Below, piece by piece: positions 36,345 to 48,900 of a DNA stretch of 60,000 nt. Every line of letters begins with the position of its first letter. Within the stretch, counting starts at the first letter, position 1. The position numbers and the translations under genes are program-made. A model generated the notes under the pieces. That model worked only from the letters and a program-made list of their open reading frames with translations. It searched no databases and was not told the origin of the DNA. Location of the stretch: assembly GCA_950295325.1 (NCBI GenBank), contig OX485803.1, positions 17,300,001 through 17,360,000 on the forward strand. The letters are read 5' to 3'. The DNA comes from Polytrichum commune (lineage: Eukaryota > Streptophyta > Polytrichopsida > Polytrichales > Polytrichaceae).

Positions 36345-36770
36345 TGGCTTTGTCTGTAGGACAAAGACTTATGCATCAACTTCTATGTTTCAAGAGCAAA
36401 TTTATTAACCACTTTGTGTTCACACTTGAACGTTACTTGTTCATGTTATTCTTGGTCCAAATAATTCAATGTGGATGATAACTATAGTTACATATATCTA
36501 CTTAACTGTAGTTGCTCCCTAAAATGTAATAAAAAGAAGAAGTTAACTGTAATTTATTTTGGCAGTTGTTGATTTTTTATTCAAAGTTTTCTGGATGATA
36601 AATGAGTAGCTTCAATCCTTGACCTGCATTTGAGATGAAGGTGCACAAAATCCAAAATGTTTTTGGTTATAAAAAAAAAAAAAAAAAACCATGGACTAGC
36701 ATAAGCAAAGTGGACAACTATAGTTGTAATCTTTCATTAAAAAGAACAAAGCCTCACGGTTCTACCATTT
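36345..36770. mobile_element. Inverted second copy of the 7895-8297 element
   Basis: The reverse complement matches 7895-8297 throughout. It shares 'gatgcat', 'aacaagtaacg', the AACTATAGTTA block, 'caactatagttgtccactttgc'-type sequence in parts, and 'aaccgtgaggc' at the other end. A run of 18 A at 36671-36688 is specific to this copy. Confidence 0.75.
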
Positions 36771-36937
36771 TCTTGCTCCATACATGTGATTGTGTAAGGT
36801 CTAATTACGAGAAATAAAAATTGTGTATTCTTTGATTAGCACAAGGAACTCATTTTGAATCAAGCATGTATATGTATGTGAGAAGTAAGCATGTTGCAGA
36901 CCCCATATTACTAATGTGTGCAAGAAGGAATGTATTG

Positions 36938-37013
36938 ACAACACATAGATAGAAGATAGATAGAAACTCCAGTCCCTTTTAAGGGGTTGGCGTGAATAAA
37001 GTGTCCGTTCATA
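36938..37013. repeat. Inverted relative of the 65-bp insertion
   Basis: Its reverse complement has the same AACGGACACTTTATTCAC start, a CCCCTT...AAGGG hairpin, GGAGTTTCTATCTATC and further TATC units as 12678-12740. Confidence 0.65.
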
Positions 37014-37934
37014 ATGCCAATGACCCGATGCTGAGCGGACAAGGGGACATTGGGACAATACAACAACTTAAAGTACATGAAGGAATGCAATAACAACAGG
37101 CAAAAGTGTACATATGCTTTGTAGTCTTTTGGTTTAATATATGGTAAATGTTTCTTCGTGCAACACACTGTCGATTTGTCACATGAATCAATCAAAGAAG
37201 CTATATAAATTGTGTATATATTGAAGTACCAAAACCTGCAAACAATGATGGACAACACGTTTGCAAAAAATCACACATGACACAAAGTTTGAAAAGGTAT
37301 CAATAAATTGTAACAAATTGAATTTGAGGTACTCACACAACTTGGAAACAATGCAATAAAACACAATAGTAAGAAAATATTGAGTTTCATTATAGATATT
37401 TTGGCAGACTGAAAGATAGTTCAAAATGTACATGTAAGTAATCATCTAAAATTTTACAACTTTTTCAACCATTTTGAGGTATAGACCCTCCAAAGGGCGT
37501 TGTAGTCCTTCTATTCCACATGGACATGTCTGGATTTGTAGTTATTATTGTAGGTTTTCCTCTTCGTTTGTGCAAGGCACATATTCTCAAATCCGTGTTT
37601 AATGGAAACTTGACCAACTTATCTTTACAAAGTGTGCAATGTAACTTGGAGGGAGGTAGACTTGTTTTCACATTTGAAACTAGCATTAAATGATTTGCAG
37701 TGACATTCGTATTGCGATCCCTTAAAACATCACTCATAATGATTGATTTTGCCGCACCATCTTGGTAGTCTAAACGGTTTGTCATCAGAGTCACTAAACA
37801 TCTTGTGCCTAAAAAACATGATCTTGTTCAACATCATCATAATCGACAAGATGTTTGAGTTCAATGAACTCAAATGTTTTGTTTTTCCTTGTTTTGTCCA
37901 AGTTTTGGAGGTCGTAAACCTTGGGAAGTTGAGC
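37014..37934. other. Gene-poor stretch with unassigned frames
   Basis: A minus-strand frame at 37794-37465 contains CTLCKDKLVKFPL...CALHKR, a two-Cys arrangement that might be a zinc-finger relic. No family could be assigned. No other feature seen. Confidence 0.35.
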
Positions 37935-38154
37935 TTGAGGAATTTTTTCACTTGAGGAATATGTAGATGTGACACATGATGCCATCCACCACTTGTTGAC
38001 TTGAATTGTGGACAAGTAGTCAACCCTTGCGCGTAATTGAAGCATTGAGGAATTTTTTCACTTGAGGAATATGTAGATGTGACACCTGATGCCATCCACC
38101 ACTTGTTGACTTGAATTGTGGACAAGTAGTCAACCCTTGTGCGTAATTGAAGCA
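37935..38154. repeat. Tandem duplication, 110-bp unit
   Basis: 37935-38044 and 38045-38154 are the same except for about two bases. The unit length is not a multiple of three, so an open frame crossing it would be shifted. Confidence 0.92.
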
Positions 38155-41100
38155 TAATATTGCATGCCCACAACCTTGTACAAAAACATAGCACTCAATA
38201 AGGTCAGCAATATTTGGAAATATAAATACATTTGATATTAAGTTTGTGGACGTATGATTATATTCAAGTGAATATTGGCTTCGTTTTTGAAGCATACCTC
38301 ACATTCTGGCTGAACATCTGGTGCATAATCCAAAAGAATGGTTGTTTATGATTTCATGGCAATAGAAACAACTTGGTCCCCCCCACCACCACTTCAATAT
38401 TATTCAACCGAGATGGATGGAGGGGGGGGGGGCGCTTTCATGATCAAATGTATGGAACTTATAATCCCACATGTGATCCTTGGAGGTGCAAAATTGGAAA
38501 AAAGAACAAAACTCGATGGATGTGTTCGAACTAACTTAGCAATTGCCAACCAAACATCATGTCAAAATGAAACCCAGGCTGGATTTCACAAGGATAATAA
38601 TGGAAATTAAAAAAAGATGGGCGGTTGAAATAGTTGACAATAGGAAGAATGTATCCAAACAAATATATAATGTATTTGGTATAGAAAATGTGCTACACGG
38701 TGGCCTTAAAGTGATCGAGTCACATGTGTCCATCGGCGGATCCTTGCTAACGACATTGGAGGTGAAGTTGATAAAGACTCAAGAATGTACATGTTAGCAT
38801 TCGTATTGGACTTAGTGTGATAATACTACAATTGGCTACAACTGATTATGATAACACACTGAGATAGTCATTATATAATTTTTGTTTATCGCACTTCATT
38901 CATGCTTTACTTTTTATAGACAACATTCAATTCACGGTCATGTTATGATTATATTATATTATGTTTTAGGAAATTTGTTAAATCCATATTGTCAACAAAA
39001 GTGTGTCAATTATTAAAAATATTTATTAGTATGTATAGTTGCATCAATGATAGGTTGTTATTATTCATTGTTCAACGGGCAACTATGACATACCCAACAA
39101 AGTAATCAATTTGACATTGCCAATAAGGAATAATGTCAATAGAAAGAATATGGATGAAGGCCTCTTGGGCCCTATACACGTATCAATGTCCAAGGATGAT
39201 GAAAGGGACGAGGATGAATACAAAGGTGTAGTGGACAAGTTCCAATACCATACACTCGTTTCCAATGTCGAAGGTTGAGGGAAATTGTTTGGTGAAAGAT
39301 GGACACAATGTTGTTGTTGTCGAATAAGACATTTGTCATGAAACATCATAGTTTTAAAACGAATTGTGAAGGTGATTAATTGTCAGGTTCTACTTCATGC
39401 GAATGGTGTTTTCATGGTTTATGCATTTATCCCATTAGGCCTTGGCTGGAAAACTCAAATATCATCTATGGACTTCCGTACTGTCTCTTGTATTGATTCC
39501 ATAAGTTTATGCGTTCCCCCCCCCTCCTGGTTATGTTGCATAAAACTCGAAACTTATGATTTAGTATGCCCTACACTGTTCAACACCAACCTATATTTTC
39601 GTTTCGTAATCATTGAGTGACAACCAAAGGGTGTGGCCACATGACACTTATGCTACATGACTAATCACAAAGACCACCCTTATCAACATGACACTCTAAT
39701 CATGGCATGTACTTAACGGAGGGCAATCCTTTGCGGTTTCCCTGTTATTACATAATTTGTTGAACATGGATGCAAATATTTGACACGAAGATGCAAAGAA
39801 GACCTCGGCCAAAGTAAAGAGGCAAGATAATGTGGTTGGAGCATGGGAGTATTAAGTGTCAAGTTATGGGTGATTTGGAACACGGTTTCCGTTTCCACTA
39901 AGTGCCAAGTACACACCTCGCTCGCGAATCATATGGGCAATGTACCAAATTCCAAAGATGTGGTGCACCATGCATGAGCAGCTCGGATTCCTTGGGACTC
40001 AAAATTACTTGAATCCTATATATCACGACCCGCCCTAGTACCTCCCTTGAGTAAATTGCACGCTGTTTGACACATGGGACATTACGAGATGCTCATGGTG
40101 GACTATGTAAGGTAGATGCCTCTTAAATGGTTTGTTTTTTCGACTAGCCCATGAAACGTGCGATTTGTATGAGGTGGTTAGCAATTTTAAATCGATGAAG
40201 TAGTCGCTTTCCTCAAAGCGATTGCTCATCCAAGAGCGTGAGTGGACACAAGATATCATCCATTTTTTTATATATTATGTCTATGAGCTAATTGGATATG
40301 ATTGATGACTGATTTGAGTAGGTGGTTGACTTATTGCTCTCGCGGCTCATTATTTACTCTCCTCTCGTTGGTTATCTGGTCCATTGTTTTTGCAGTTCAT
40401 GTGAATACCTATAAAAGTGAAGATTCTCGTGCTCATTGAGTGTTCATATGTATCCCTTCCAATTATGTTCATTATTGAGACTAGAAGGGTTACCATATTT
40501 TGAGCATGTAGTCTAATCTCTTCTACACACGTGTCTTTTTTGTCTCCATTCTTGGATCCACACCTAATAACATACCACTTAAATTTAGGTGTCTCGTCAA
40601 GATAACTAATCACACCAGGAATATCAAGCTCATGCGGATATCATAGAGGCTGGTTTATGATATATTTTTAGTGCCATAATGTAGGTTCCATGTGGGTTAA
40701 AGCATCTTTCATGCAATGTAAGAACGGCAAGTGACAAAATCGAAGTGTAAATAATAATATCGCAGAGGGCACTTTAATTTACTACATCAAATATTTGATT
40801 GAATGTGGTCCACACTATTCATCATTGACCCACGTTAATTGTCTTACAATCATTGGGTGACAACTAGAGAGGGTGCCACATGACACTTGATGCTACATGA
40901 CGAGGTACAAAAACCATTGAAATTGATGTGATGCTTCGATTTGAGTGCCACACTTAATTAAATATTCAAAGTGATGCCGATTGAGATTACCACCTGAGAT
41001 TCAAGTGGATTCCAACCCAATGGAAGAATGACACATGGTGTAAGACGAGTGAAGGAGTGCTAAGATTTGTCGAACGTGAACAATTAGCCTCTACAATAAG

Positions 41101-41229
41101 AATGTGTTATTGGCTTATAGAGCTCTCTACTATGATGTAACCCTTGTGACCAATGTGAAGAAAGTCTTGTAAAACTTAATGGTGAGCTACCAATAGCAAC
41201 TAGTCACATGTCTATGTCAACCACACGGG
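38155..41229. other. Repeat-derived gene-poor region
   Basis: 40740-40930 is an inverted fragment matching about 9730-9775 and 10170-10240 of the repeat block, and 39610-39670 resembles the same segment. 40500-40620 is a relative of 52305-52430. Short frames such as 40613-40350 and 40259-40035 on the minus strand are not assignable. No gene supported. Confidence 0.5.
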
Positions 41230-41329
41230 ACCCCACATAAGAACAAGGGAGGAAAAAGAGAAATCAAGGACGATGACTTAGCAGTGTCAAAACGCGAGCA
41301 AGGACTAATGGGCATGAGAGGCGGCATAC

Positions 41330-41700
41330 ATGGTATAAGATAGAAAGGAGAAAGAGATGACAGAAAGAAAAGGAAGGGGAGAGGAAGCGGAGGGAATCGA
41401 GGAGATGGAAAGGAAGGGAGAACGAAAACATGGAAAGAAAAGGAAGAAAGAGGAAAGGGAGAAGCTGACGGAAAGAAAGAGATGGAAAGAATGGGGGTAA
41501 GGCAGGGACAAATGGGAACGTGGAACGAAAAGAAGGGAGGGAGGGAGGGGTGATTGAAAGGAAAAGAGATGGAAAGAATGACAGGGTATGCGAAGGAAGG
41601 AAGGGGGAACGTGGAAAGGAAAAGAAGAATGGAGGGTGGGAGAAGGTGAGGTAAGGTAAGAAACAGGGAAGGTAAGGAAGGAGAGGAGGGAAGGGGGATT
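41330..41700. repeat. Long purine-rich tract
   Basis: About 370 bases in which the plus strand is overwhelmingly G and A (gaaagg/ggaagg units), so the minus strand is pyrimidine-rich. The long Ser/Pro/Phe frames read on the minus strand follow from this composition. Confidence 0.85.
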
Positions 41701-42225
41701 GCTGTTTTCGCGGCGAGGCTTCCACTGGCATCGACTGCCATTGCCGAATCTGGCGCGCCGGTGACCGCCCTGGATGACCCTTGCTGTGTTCGCTGTCGAT
41801 CGACCTCTCTCGTATATCACTGGTGTTGCATTCCGCTTCCAATGAGCCGCAAACCAGTGCGCACAGCCGAGTTTTGGCACGGGTGGACCCTGTTTTGGAA
41901 ACCGGTGAAGACGAGGGCGAGGGCGAGGGCGAGCGGGGTGAAAAGCGGTCACTGCAGGGCAACGGGGCGGTACGGGGGAGTAACCTTAATGAAGGTGAAT
42001 AACAAGGAGAACGGTTGGCCGGGAGGTGAATAAGCAGGTTTATTCTTGAATGATGCCGCGAGGAGGTTTGGGTTTGACGAGACATGTGGGGTTTTAGTGC
42101 TTCGAGATTGTGGCACGGGAGTCGGAAGAGTGGTTGTCAACTACTTGCACAGCAGTAGCTTAGCGGCATTAAGGTAGCGTTGACACACTTGAGATTTTTT
42201 CTGGATGTGCGGGTTGTGGATGATC
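41701..42225. promoter_or_regulatory. GC-rich stretch upstream of the NTMC2T5-like gene
   Basis: Composition changes sharply to CG-containing GC-rich sequence between the purine tract and the point where similarity to the pseudogene begins. By position it may hold the promoter or first untranslated exon of the gene at 42969. A divergent minus-strand transcript is also possible. No motif decides this. Confidence 0.35.
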
Positions 42226-42968
42226 CTACACACGAGGGCGAACATCAGCATCATTGACATTGGTAGCTGTGGAGACTCACGCATCGCTCTACGCGCAACA
42301 TGCGTTCCTGGTCCTGGTTCATGGCGGACCAGTGCAGCAGATCTGGATGAGGGAGAATGCGGGCGATCATTGATTGCACCTTAAGTCGGTTCTACTCAAG
42401 GATTTTCTTCTAGTGAAAAATAGTGTTAGGTTTCGAGCTAAACACTGCAAACATTATGCGGGGGGCGTTACAAGGGCTGCGTCGATGTAGATTCATGCTC
42501 CCAAGTTCTCACAGGATCTGAGAGTCTTACTAGTATAGTTAAATCAGCGCGGGACTCCTGAATATGAGCAAAGGTTGGAATCATTTATCGTCATCGAGTT
42601 CATCCGTGCTTTTACCGGATTTTCCGATTTAAGTCCGATACAATCGCTAAAGGCTAAGCATTTAGTATTTACTTACTTACTAACCCTGACTACGAGTCTG
42701 TTTCGAATGAAACATCTATGGAAATACTAAAAGAATCTGGCTACTAAAAGAATAGCTAAGATCGCTATTTTGGAATTATGAAAATGTTTTGCTACGGCAG
42801 CGCGTGATTCTACTAGATCGAGGACTTCTTCTTGGGGCGCGAACTCGGAGGTTATTAGATGCAGTTGCAGTTGCAGATCAGGTCAAACATATTTTTGTAT
42901 GGCTGAAGAGAGCACTCATTGAGCTCAAGATAGTGTCGGTAAATAGCCCGCTTTCCCGGCTACAGTTC
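42226..42968 (+). promoter_or_regulatory. 5' untranslated/promoter segment of the NTMC2T5-like gene
   Basis: Closely matched by 13660-14410 upstream of the pseudogene. An open frame in phase with the CDS begins at 42789, so either a 60-residue N-terminal extension or an untranslated segment is present. A pyrimidine-rich AG (cccggctacag, ending 42965) just before the chosen ATG could be the acceptor of a leader intron. Confidence 0.45.
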
Positions 42969-45900
42969 ATGAAGACAACTAGCAAAATGGCGAAGAAAGA
43001 GCAGCTAGGTGGGGCAGTCAAGGAAGCGCAGACGCTGTGGAACAATCTTATTCACGACAAACCTGTTCTGCCCTATTTGATTCCGTTCTTTCTTCTAGCC
43101 TGGCTGTTGGAGCGCTGGATCATACCCTTCTCCAATTGGATTCCTGTTTTTGTGACTGTCTGGGCCACTCTTCAGGTACTTCAGATGCTGTGTAACTTGG
43201 TTATTCAAAATTTTCCGTGAAGCCGAATTCTTACTAGATGAATCCATAACCATCTCTTGAAGTTGCACATATTCGACTGTAGATTATTGGATAAAAGTCT
43301 CAAGGTCATTGCAAATTGGGGATGCATGTCTGACCGTAATTAATCCCTATCAACTTTGAAATTAAGAGTCTTGGTAGTGTAGGACAAATCAGATGCTTTG
43401 TTTGTTCGCGGTGTGGTTCGTTGCCATTTTGTTCTGCTCAACCATACTAAAGCGCTTTGCAACATCTCACAAATGCCATCGGATCATATCCGATTGATGA
43501 GAGTTTCATCGAACTAATGCCTGGTTCAATGAGATTCAATTTTTTCAATGAACGACGTCTTAGGGCCATTTGTCTTTTTGCCTTGTTGCTCTTTAAAAAG
43601 GACTAGTTGGATAGACAGGTTCCTCTGAGTTAAAATGTTCCCAAATCCACATAGCCAGGGTTGTTTTTAAGTAAATTCTGGTAACCTACAGCAGGCGCAC
43701 CTGTCATAATCTTGCAACATTGTGACCTGGTCCAGATGTGCAGTATTGCTTGGAAAGAGTTTTCGGGGCGCTCAAATGTCAAAGACAGGAGTGTTTGCAT
43801 ATAGTTTATTTTCCCTTACCTCCGTGTCGCAGAAAATTAAAAGTAGGATCCAGTGTCAGGAAACTGATGAAGTGAGTGAGGATGTATGTCGTGGGAAATG
43901 GCTTCTACGATGCAGATTGTTCTTGATGTGGCCTCTGGTCAAGTGGTTTGTCACCATTGGCTATTGCTGCATTTTTTACAAATTTTTTCTTTCTATTTCA
44001 TTCTGTTTTTTTGATTGCGTCCTTTTTGTTTGGTTTAGATTGAACATATGCCTTCGTTATTTCTGAATGAATTAGATCTCCTGATATGTATTTTGTTGTT
44101 CACTGGTTACCAATATCTGTCTAAATCTGGCTGCTTACAGGGGTGTAGAGTTCATCTTCTACCATATTTTTGTGATGTCGGCCTCCTCAAGATATTGGGG
44201 GACAGAGTGCAATGGAGTTGCAGCCATGTTGTTCATACTGTTTATTGCAACAAGGGTAGCATGGAGACACCATATTGATGTGTTAGGGAGTGGAGCCCTG
44301 GGTGTGTTAGAAAATAAAATGTAGTAGGATTCTTTGAGTATTTTCTTCCGGGTGGCTGTTGATGTCGATCTCAATGAGCAAGATGAGATAGTGGAGATGT
44401 AGATGTGTCAGCTGTACTGATTTGTAGTTAAGTTAGGAAGCATCTGTCAACTGAAGGATCTATGAATGTGATACTCCTCACTGTTGTTGATGGTGAGGGG
44501 TTGTAATTAAAAAGCATGTTATGCACTTGCTAGCTTTAATATCATAGGTTTTCTTGTGAGTAGGGGGTTCTTCCGATGGTGCTAGCTGAGCATTTTTAAT
44601 AATTTTTTCAGATCATGAATGACCTTCTAAAACATACTCTATTGTTGTGTTCTGAAACATGTCATGGTGTTGTACAGAGCCCTGTGTATGTTGCTCTGGA
44701 TTTTTATGCTGTTATCCTGATTACCACTCGTAATTTATGACCTAGCTATGGTTATGAAGAGAAAAATGTGAAGAAGTGGAAGGTTTTTGTTTGTTGGGGG
44801 AGCAACTATCAATTATGTTTTATGGTGTATGATTGTATGGTTGTAGTATGGAAAATATCGACGGGAGCAGGCTGTGGAGGATGTGAACAACCGGTGGAAG
44901 CGACACATTCTTTGCAGTCAGGTCTGCTGTGTTCTGATTATTTGTTCTTGGTTCACTGGCTACTGCAAATGGAAGTAGTTCCAAGCAGTATATTATGAAT
45001 TTCTTCTGCTATCCTAAGATGTGACTATGGATCGACTATTCTTGCCTGGTTGAAAATGTTGATGTAATGCACTCAAAGGCTACTGCCTTCACCCAAGTGT
45101 ACCCTGAGAGGTTGTGTGCATTTTTGGATGCATCTTTAGTATAGATGGATTTGCTCAGTTTGAAATCGTTTCGGCTTCATGTATAATTGTCTTTCTGATG
45201 TTGTATACTCATCAACTATGGAACATGTTTGTACTGAAACAGCCAAACACACCTCTGGAACCATGTGAATGGCTCAACAAAATGTTGATGAATGTCTGGC
45301 CGAACTTCATGGAGCCCAAGCTTGAACGCAAATTGCTTTCCATTGTTCAGGTTTTTTTTCTAATACACTTTTCCAGTTTAGAAGTTACCCTCCTGGGGAC
45401 TGTTCCTGTTGTATTGTCATCTGTATTCAAGTTCTCTTGGTCAGCAGCCCTACTGTACCTTTCTGAAGTGGATTATAAATGCAACTGGCTCCTTGCCTAC
45501 TTAAAAATTATCCTAAGCGAAACCAATTAATAGGGGATGATACGGGGTTTGAGACATTTCTTTGTGAAGACTGTTCTCCTACTCATCCTGTATTGTTTGG
45601 GTTGCAAGCTATGGTCATCTAGTTCCTAGATCATGTGTATCTTCAGTTCATGTAGATCACTATAATTTTTGTGTGGTTCGTTTCATTGAACTGTGGCTGA
45701 AGTAAAATTGTGTGATTGTTTGTGTTGGGAGGACAGAAGCGAATCAAGGATAAAAAGCCAAGGGCATTTGTAAGTCTCATCCAACAGAAATAGCAGTTCT
45801 TGCAATGGGCAGTCTGTTCTACTTGTAGCCTATCTTAGTATACTATGAGGTATTGGACATGCTCATATTGGTGTATCAGGTCAATCTGCTTCCTAATCTG

Positions 45901-48900
45901 ATCCCTGGATTCCCTAAGGTTGCAGCAGTCCATGTAAGGTTCCACTGTCCGCTGATTGCACCTGGCAAATAAGGTTCTTTTGGAACTTGTTGAATGTATG
46001 CTTGCAGTAAGTGGTACTAGGATGGGTTTCTGTGTGCTGCAGAAAAGCATGGAGGTCCTGGAGGTTGCCTTGGGGACTGCACCACCTATGTTTGGACTCC
46101 AGGGAAGCTACTGGTCGACTGAAGGGAATCAGGTAAATGTGTTCATTGGCTCTGGATGGACATGGATATGGACATGGATGCACCTGTTAGGCATCTTTGG
46201 CTAGCTTTGTAAGTGTACAGTATGCTGCACTAATTTTCTTATGCATGTATTGGATTACTGTTTCTATTAACTGGTTATTTTAGATGCTTCCTTTTGAAAA
46301 GTAGATGAAGCAGAGTCTGACGGCCCTTGTTGTTGCTCTTGGCAGCCAGTCTTGCACGCTGGATTTGAGTGGGATACCAATGAAATGAGCGTGCTGATTG
46401 CAGCAAAGTTGGCAGGCCCTCTACGAGGCACAGTTGCTCGTATAATAATCAACAGCATTCATGTCAAGGGTGATGTATGTCCTAGCCCTGAATCTTCAGA
46501 TCTGAGCAATATATGAGATATTGTTTTGTGTAATTTATTGATTTTAAAGACACTTTCACTATCACAAGGAGCTGACCATCTCACTTTTTTTTCTGTGCAG
46601 CTCCGCATTCTGCCTATTCTGGATGGACAAGGAGTGCTTTATTCTTTTGCAAACACACCAGAGATCAGAGTTGGGGTTGCCTTTGGCAGTGGCAGCCAAA
46701 GTCAAACTCAAACAGAACTCCCTATGATCTCAAGTTGGCTGGTAAGTGTGATGCCTTGGAACCCCTTCCAATTGTGTGTACAGTATCACCACAGCTTTGA
46801 AACCCTTTTATTATGAAAGTTGAAGTTGCTGAAGTTTTGGTTGCAGTTTGGTTTTACGATTGTTCTCTCAGTACTTTACTTCAACTGAAACAGGAGAAAT
46901 TGTTCATAGAGACTCTAAATAGGACAATGGTCGAGCCGCGGAGGCGATGCTATTCCCTGCCTTCTGTAGACTTGAAAAAACAAGCGGTAGGTGGCGTTCT
47001 ATCCGTAACTGTTGTTTCAGCACAAAACTTGATGAGACTTGATTCTAAAGAATCCAGATCATCTTCAAGTGAAAAGTGGGCCAATGGAGACGGAAGCAGC
47101 AATGGTAATGGTTACAGCAGCAGTCATGGCAGTAGCCATGGGAGCAGTCATGGCTCAGGCTCCGGGCAGAAGAAGACAGACAAATCTAAGTTTGTGGAGA
47201 TGACATGTGAGGACTTGACACGCAAGACACGCATGGAAACAGGAATTTTTCCGTCATGGAATCAAGATTTTGACATGATCTTGCATGACAATACCGGTAC
47301 TTTACATCTTAACGTTTATGAGCAAGGCCCCAACAATGTCAAGTGTGACTTTCTGGGCAGCTGTGAGATAAAGGTAATATTTTGCTATCCTTTTAAACAT
47401 GGATATGTTTTTACTAGTAGATTTTTTGTCATGGTGCCTAGCTACAGAAGTTTGTTATGAAAGGGCAGCTATCTAGGTGTTAAAGCACAGCTGATTTAGA
47501 TATTGCTCTTCACCTCCTGGATATAGTTCTCTTTCACATGGATGCAGTGGACAGTAACGAAGGCAGATGGAGCATGTACATCTAAGTGTTCTGGATTAAC
47601 CTAATTTCACATAACCTGCCTGCAGATGAAGTATGTAGATGATGACTCTACGATCTTTTGGGCAGTTGGTCTGAACTCAAGGGTAATTGCTGCACGTGCT
47701 GAACACTGCGGGAATGAAGTGCAACTGACCATCCCACTTGAAAGTGCAGCAAGTGGAGAGGTAGTTTCATAATTTCCTGATTGTCTTCCAGTGTTCCTTG
47801 TTTCATTCTATTCTTGTTTTAACAATTAACTACAGTGCATTGTGTACCATGCTAAGTGCTCAAATGGGCGATTTTTTCAATTACTCATGGGGCCAAACAG
47901 GTAAACATCAAATATGCTGTGCTCAGAAATAAAGCAATTCCAAAGCTTATGCATGTATGAGTCCTGTCCTCGTACAATTGACTTCTGTGTGCAAACTCCA
48001 GTCGATCTGACGCTCATCTGGTCAGGCACATTTCTTTGTTTGAACCAGCACCTTTGTGGATCTTTGATGTTCTATTTTTCTCAGCATCGTTTAAGGCCCT
48101 GAGGGTTTTTAGTTCTAGACTGGAAGGGTACGAACTGTTTCCTTGAATACTTTAAGGGTCGCTTACTTGAATGAGCTCCGTTGAGTTTGTGATGAGTTCT
48201 GGAATGTTTTGTAAGTAGTTTCTTTCATGATTGTGCACCACTGATGTATACTATCATTTCTGCAGTTGACAGTGAAGTTGGTGCTCAAAGAATGGCAATT
48301 TTCTGATGGTTCAAGAGCAGTCGCCAACTACACACCCTCAAGTATTATTCATATGCAGCAGGGAGGCACGCTTGGTTCTCAACCAAGTATAAGTCCTCTT
48401 ACTGGTAGAAAGTTACGAATTTCTGCAGTTGAGGGCCGAAACCTGGCACCTATGGATAAAACTGGCAAAAGTGACCCATATTTGAAGTTATACTATGGCA
48501 AGGTAATTACTCACAATCAACCTCAAGCTTGCAGGATCTAGAATTATCTTCCATGTTTTGGAACTGGGGAACTTGCTGTGCGTTCCATCATATTGCATCT
48601 TCAGAATGCAGTTTGGCCCATCTCAAGGTCTAAATCAAAGAATCTACAGTATCTCAATTTTATTTCCATATTGAACCAAAATTCTGAATGTGATACTGCA
48701 TACCTTTGACATTTATATGGTGTTGGGTATCTTCACTTCTCGTGACAGCTCATGCGGAAGACAAAAACTGTGAATCAAGACCTGAATCCAACCTGGAATC
48801 AAGACTTCATATTTCAAGAAGTGGGAGGAGGAGAATATCTCAAAATAAAGTGTTATGATGCCGACCTTATTGGAGACGAGAACATGGGAAGCGCACGTGT

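Noticed and set aside
40350-40613. Minus-strand frame resembling one at about 52320-52430
   Set aside because: The similarity reflects a shared dispersed repeat. No transposase or other family motif could be identified, so it is not called as a gene.
41264-42085. Long minus-strand frames (up to 273 residues) over 41.2-42.1 kb
   Set aside because: They arise from the polypyrimidine strand of the purine tract (Ser/Pro/Phe repeats, open in several frames at once) and lack any domain.
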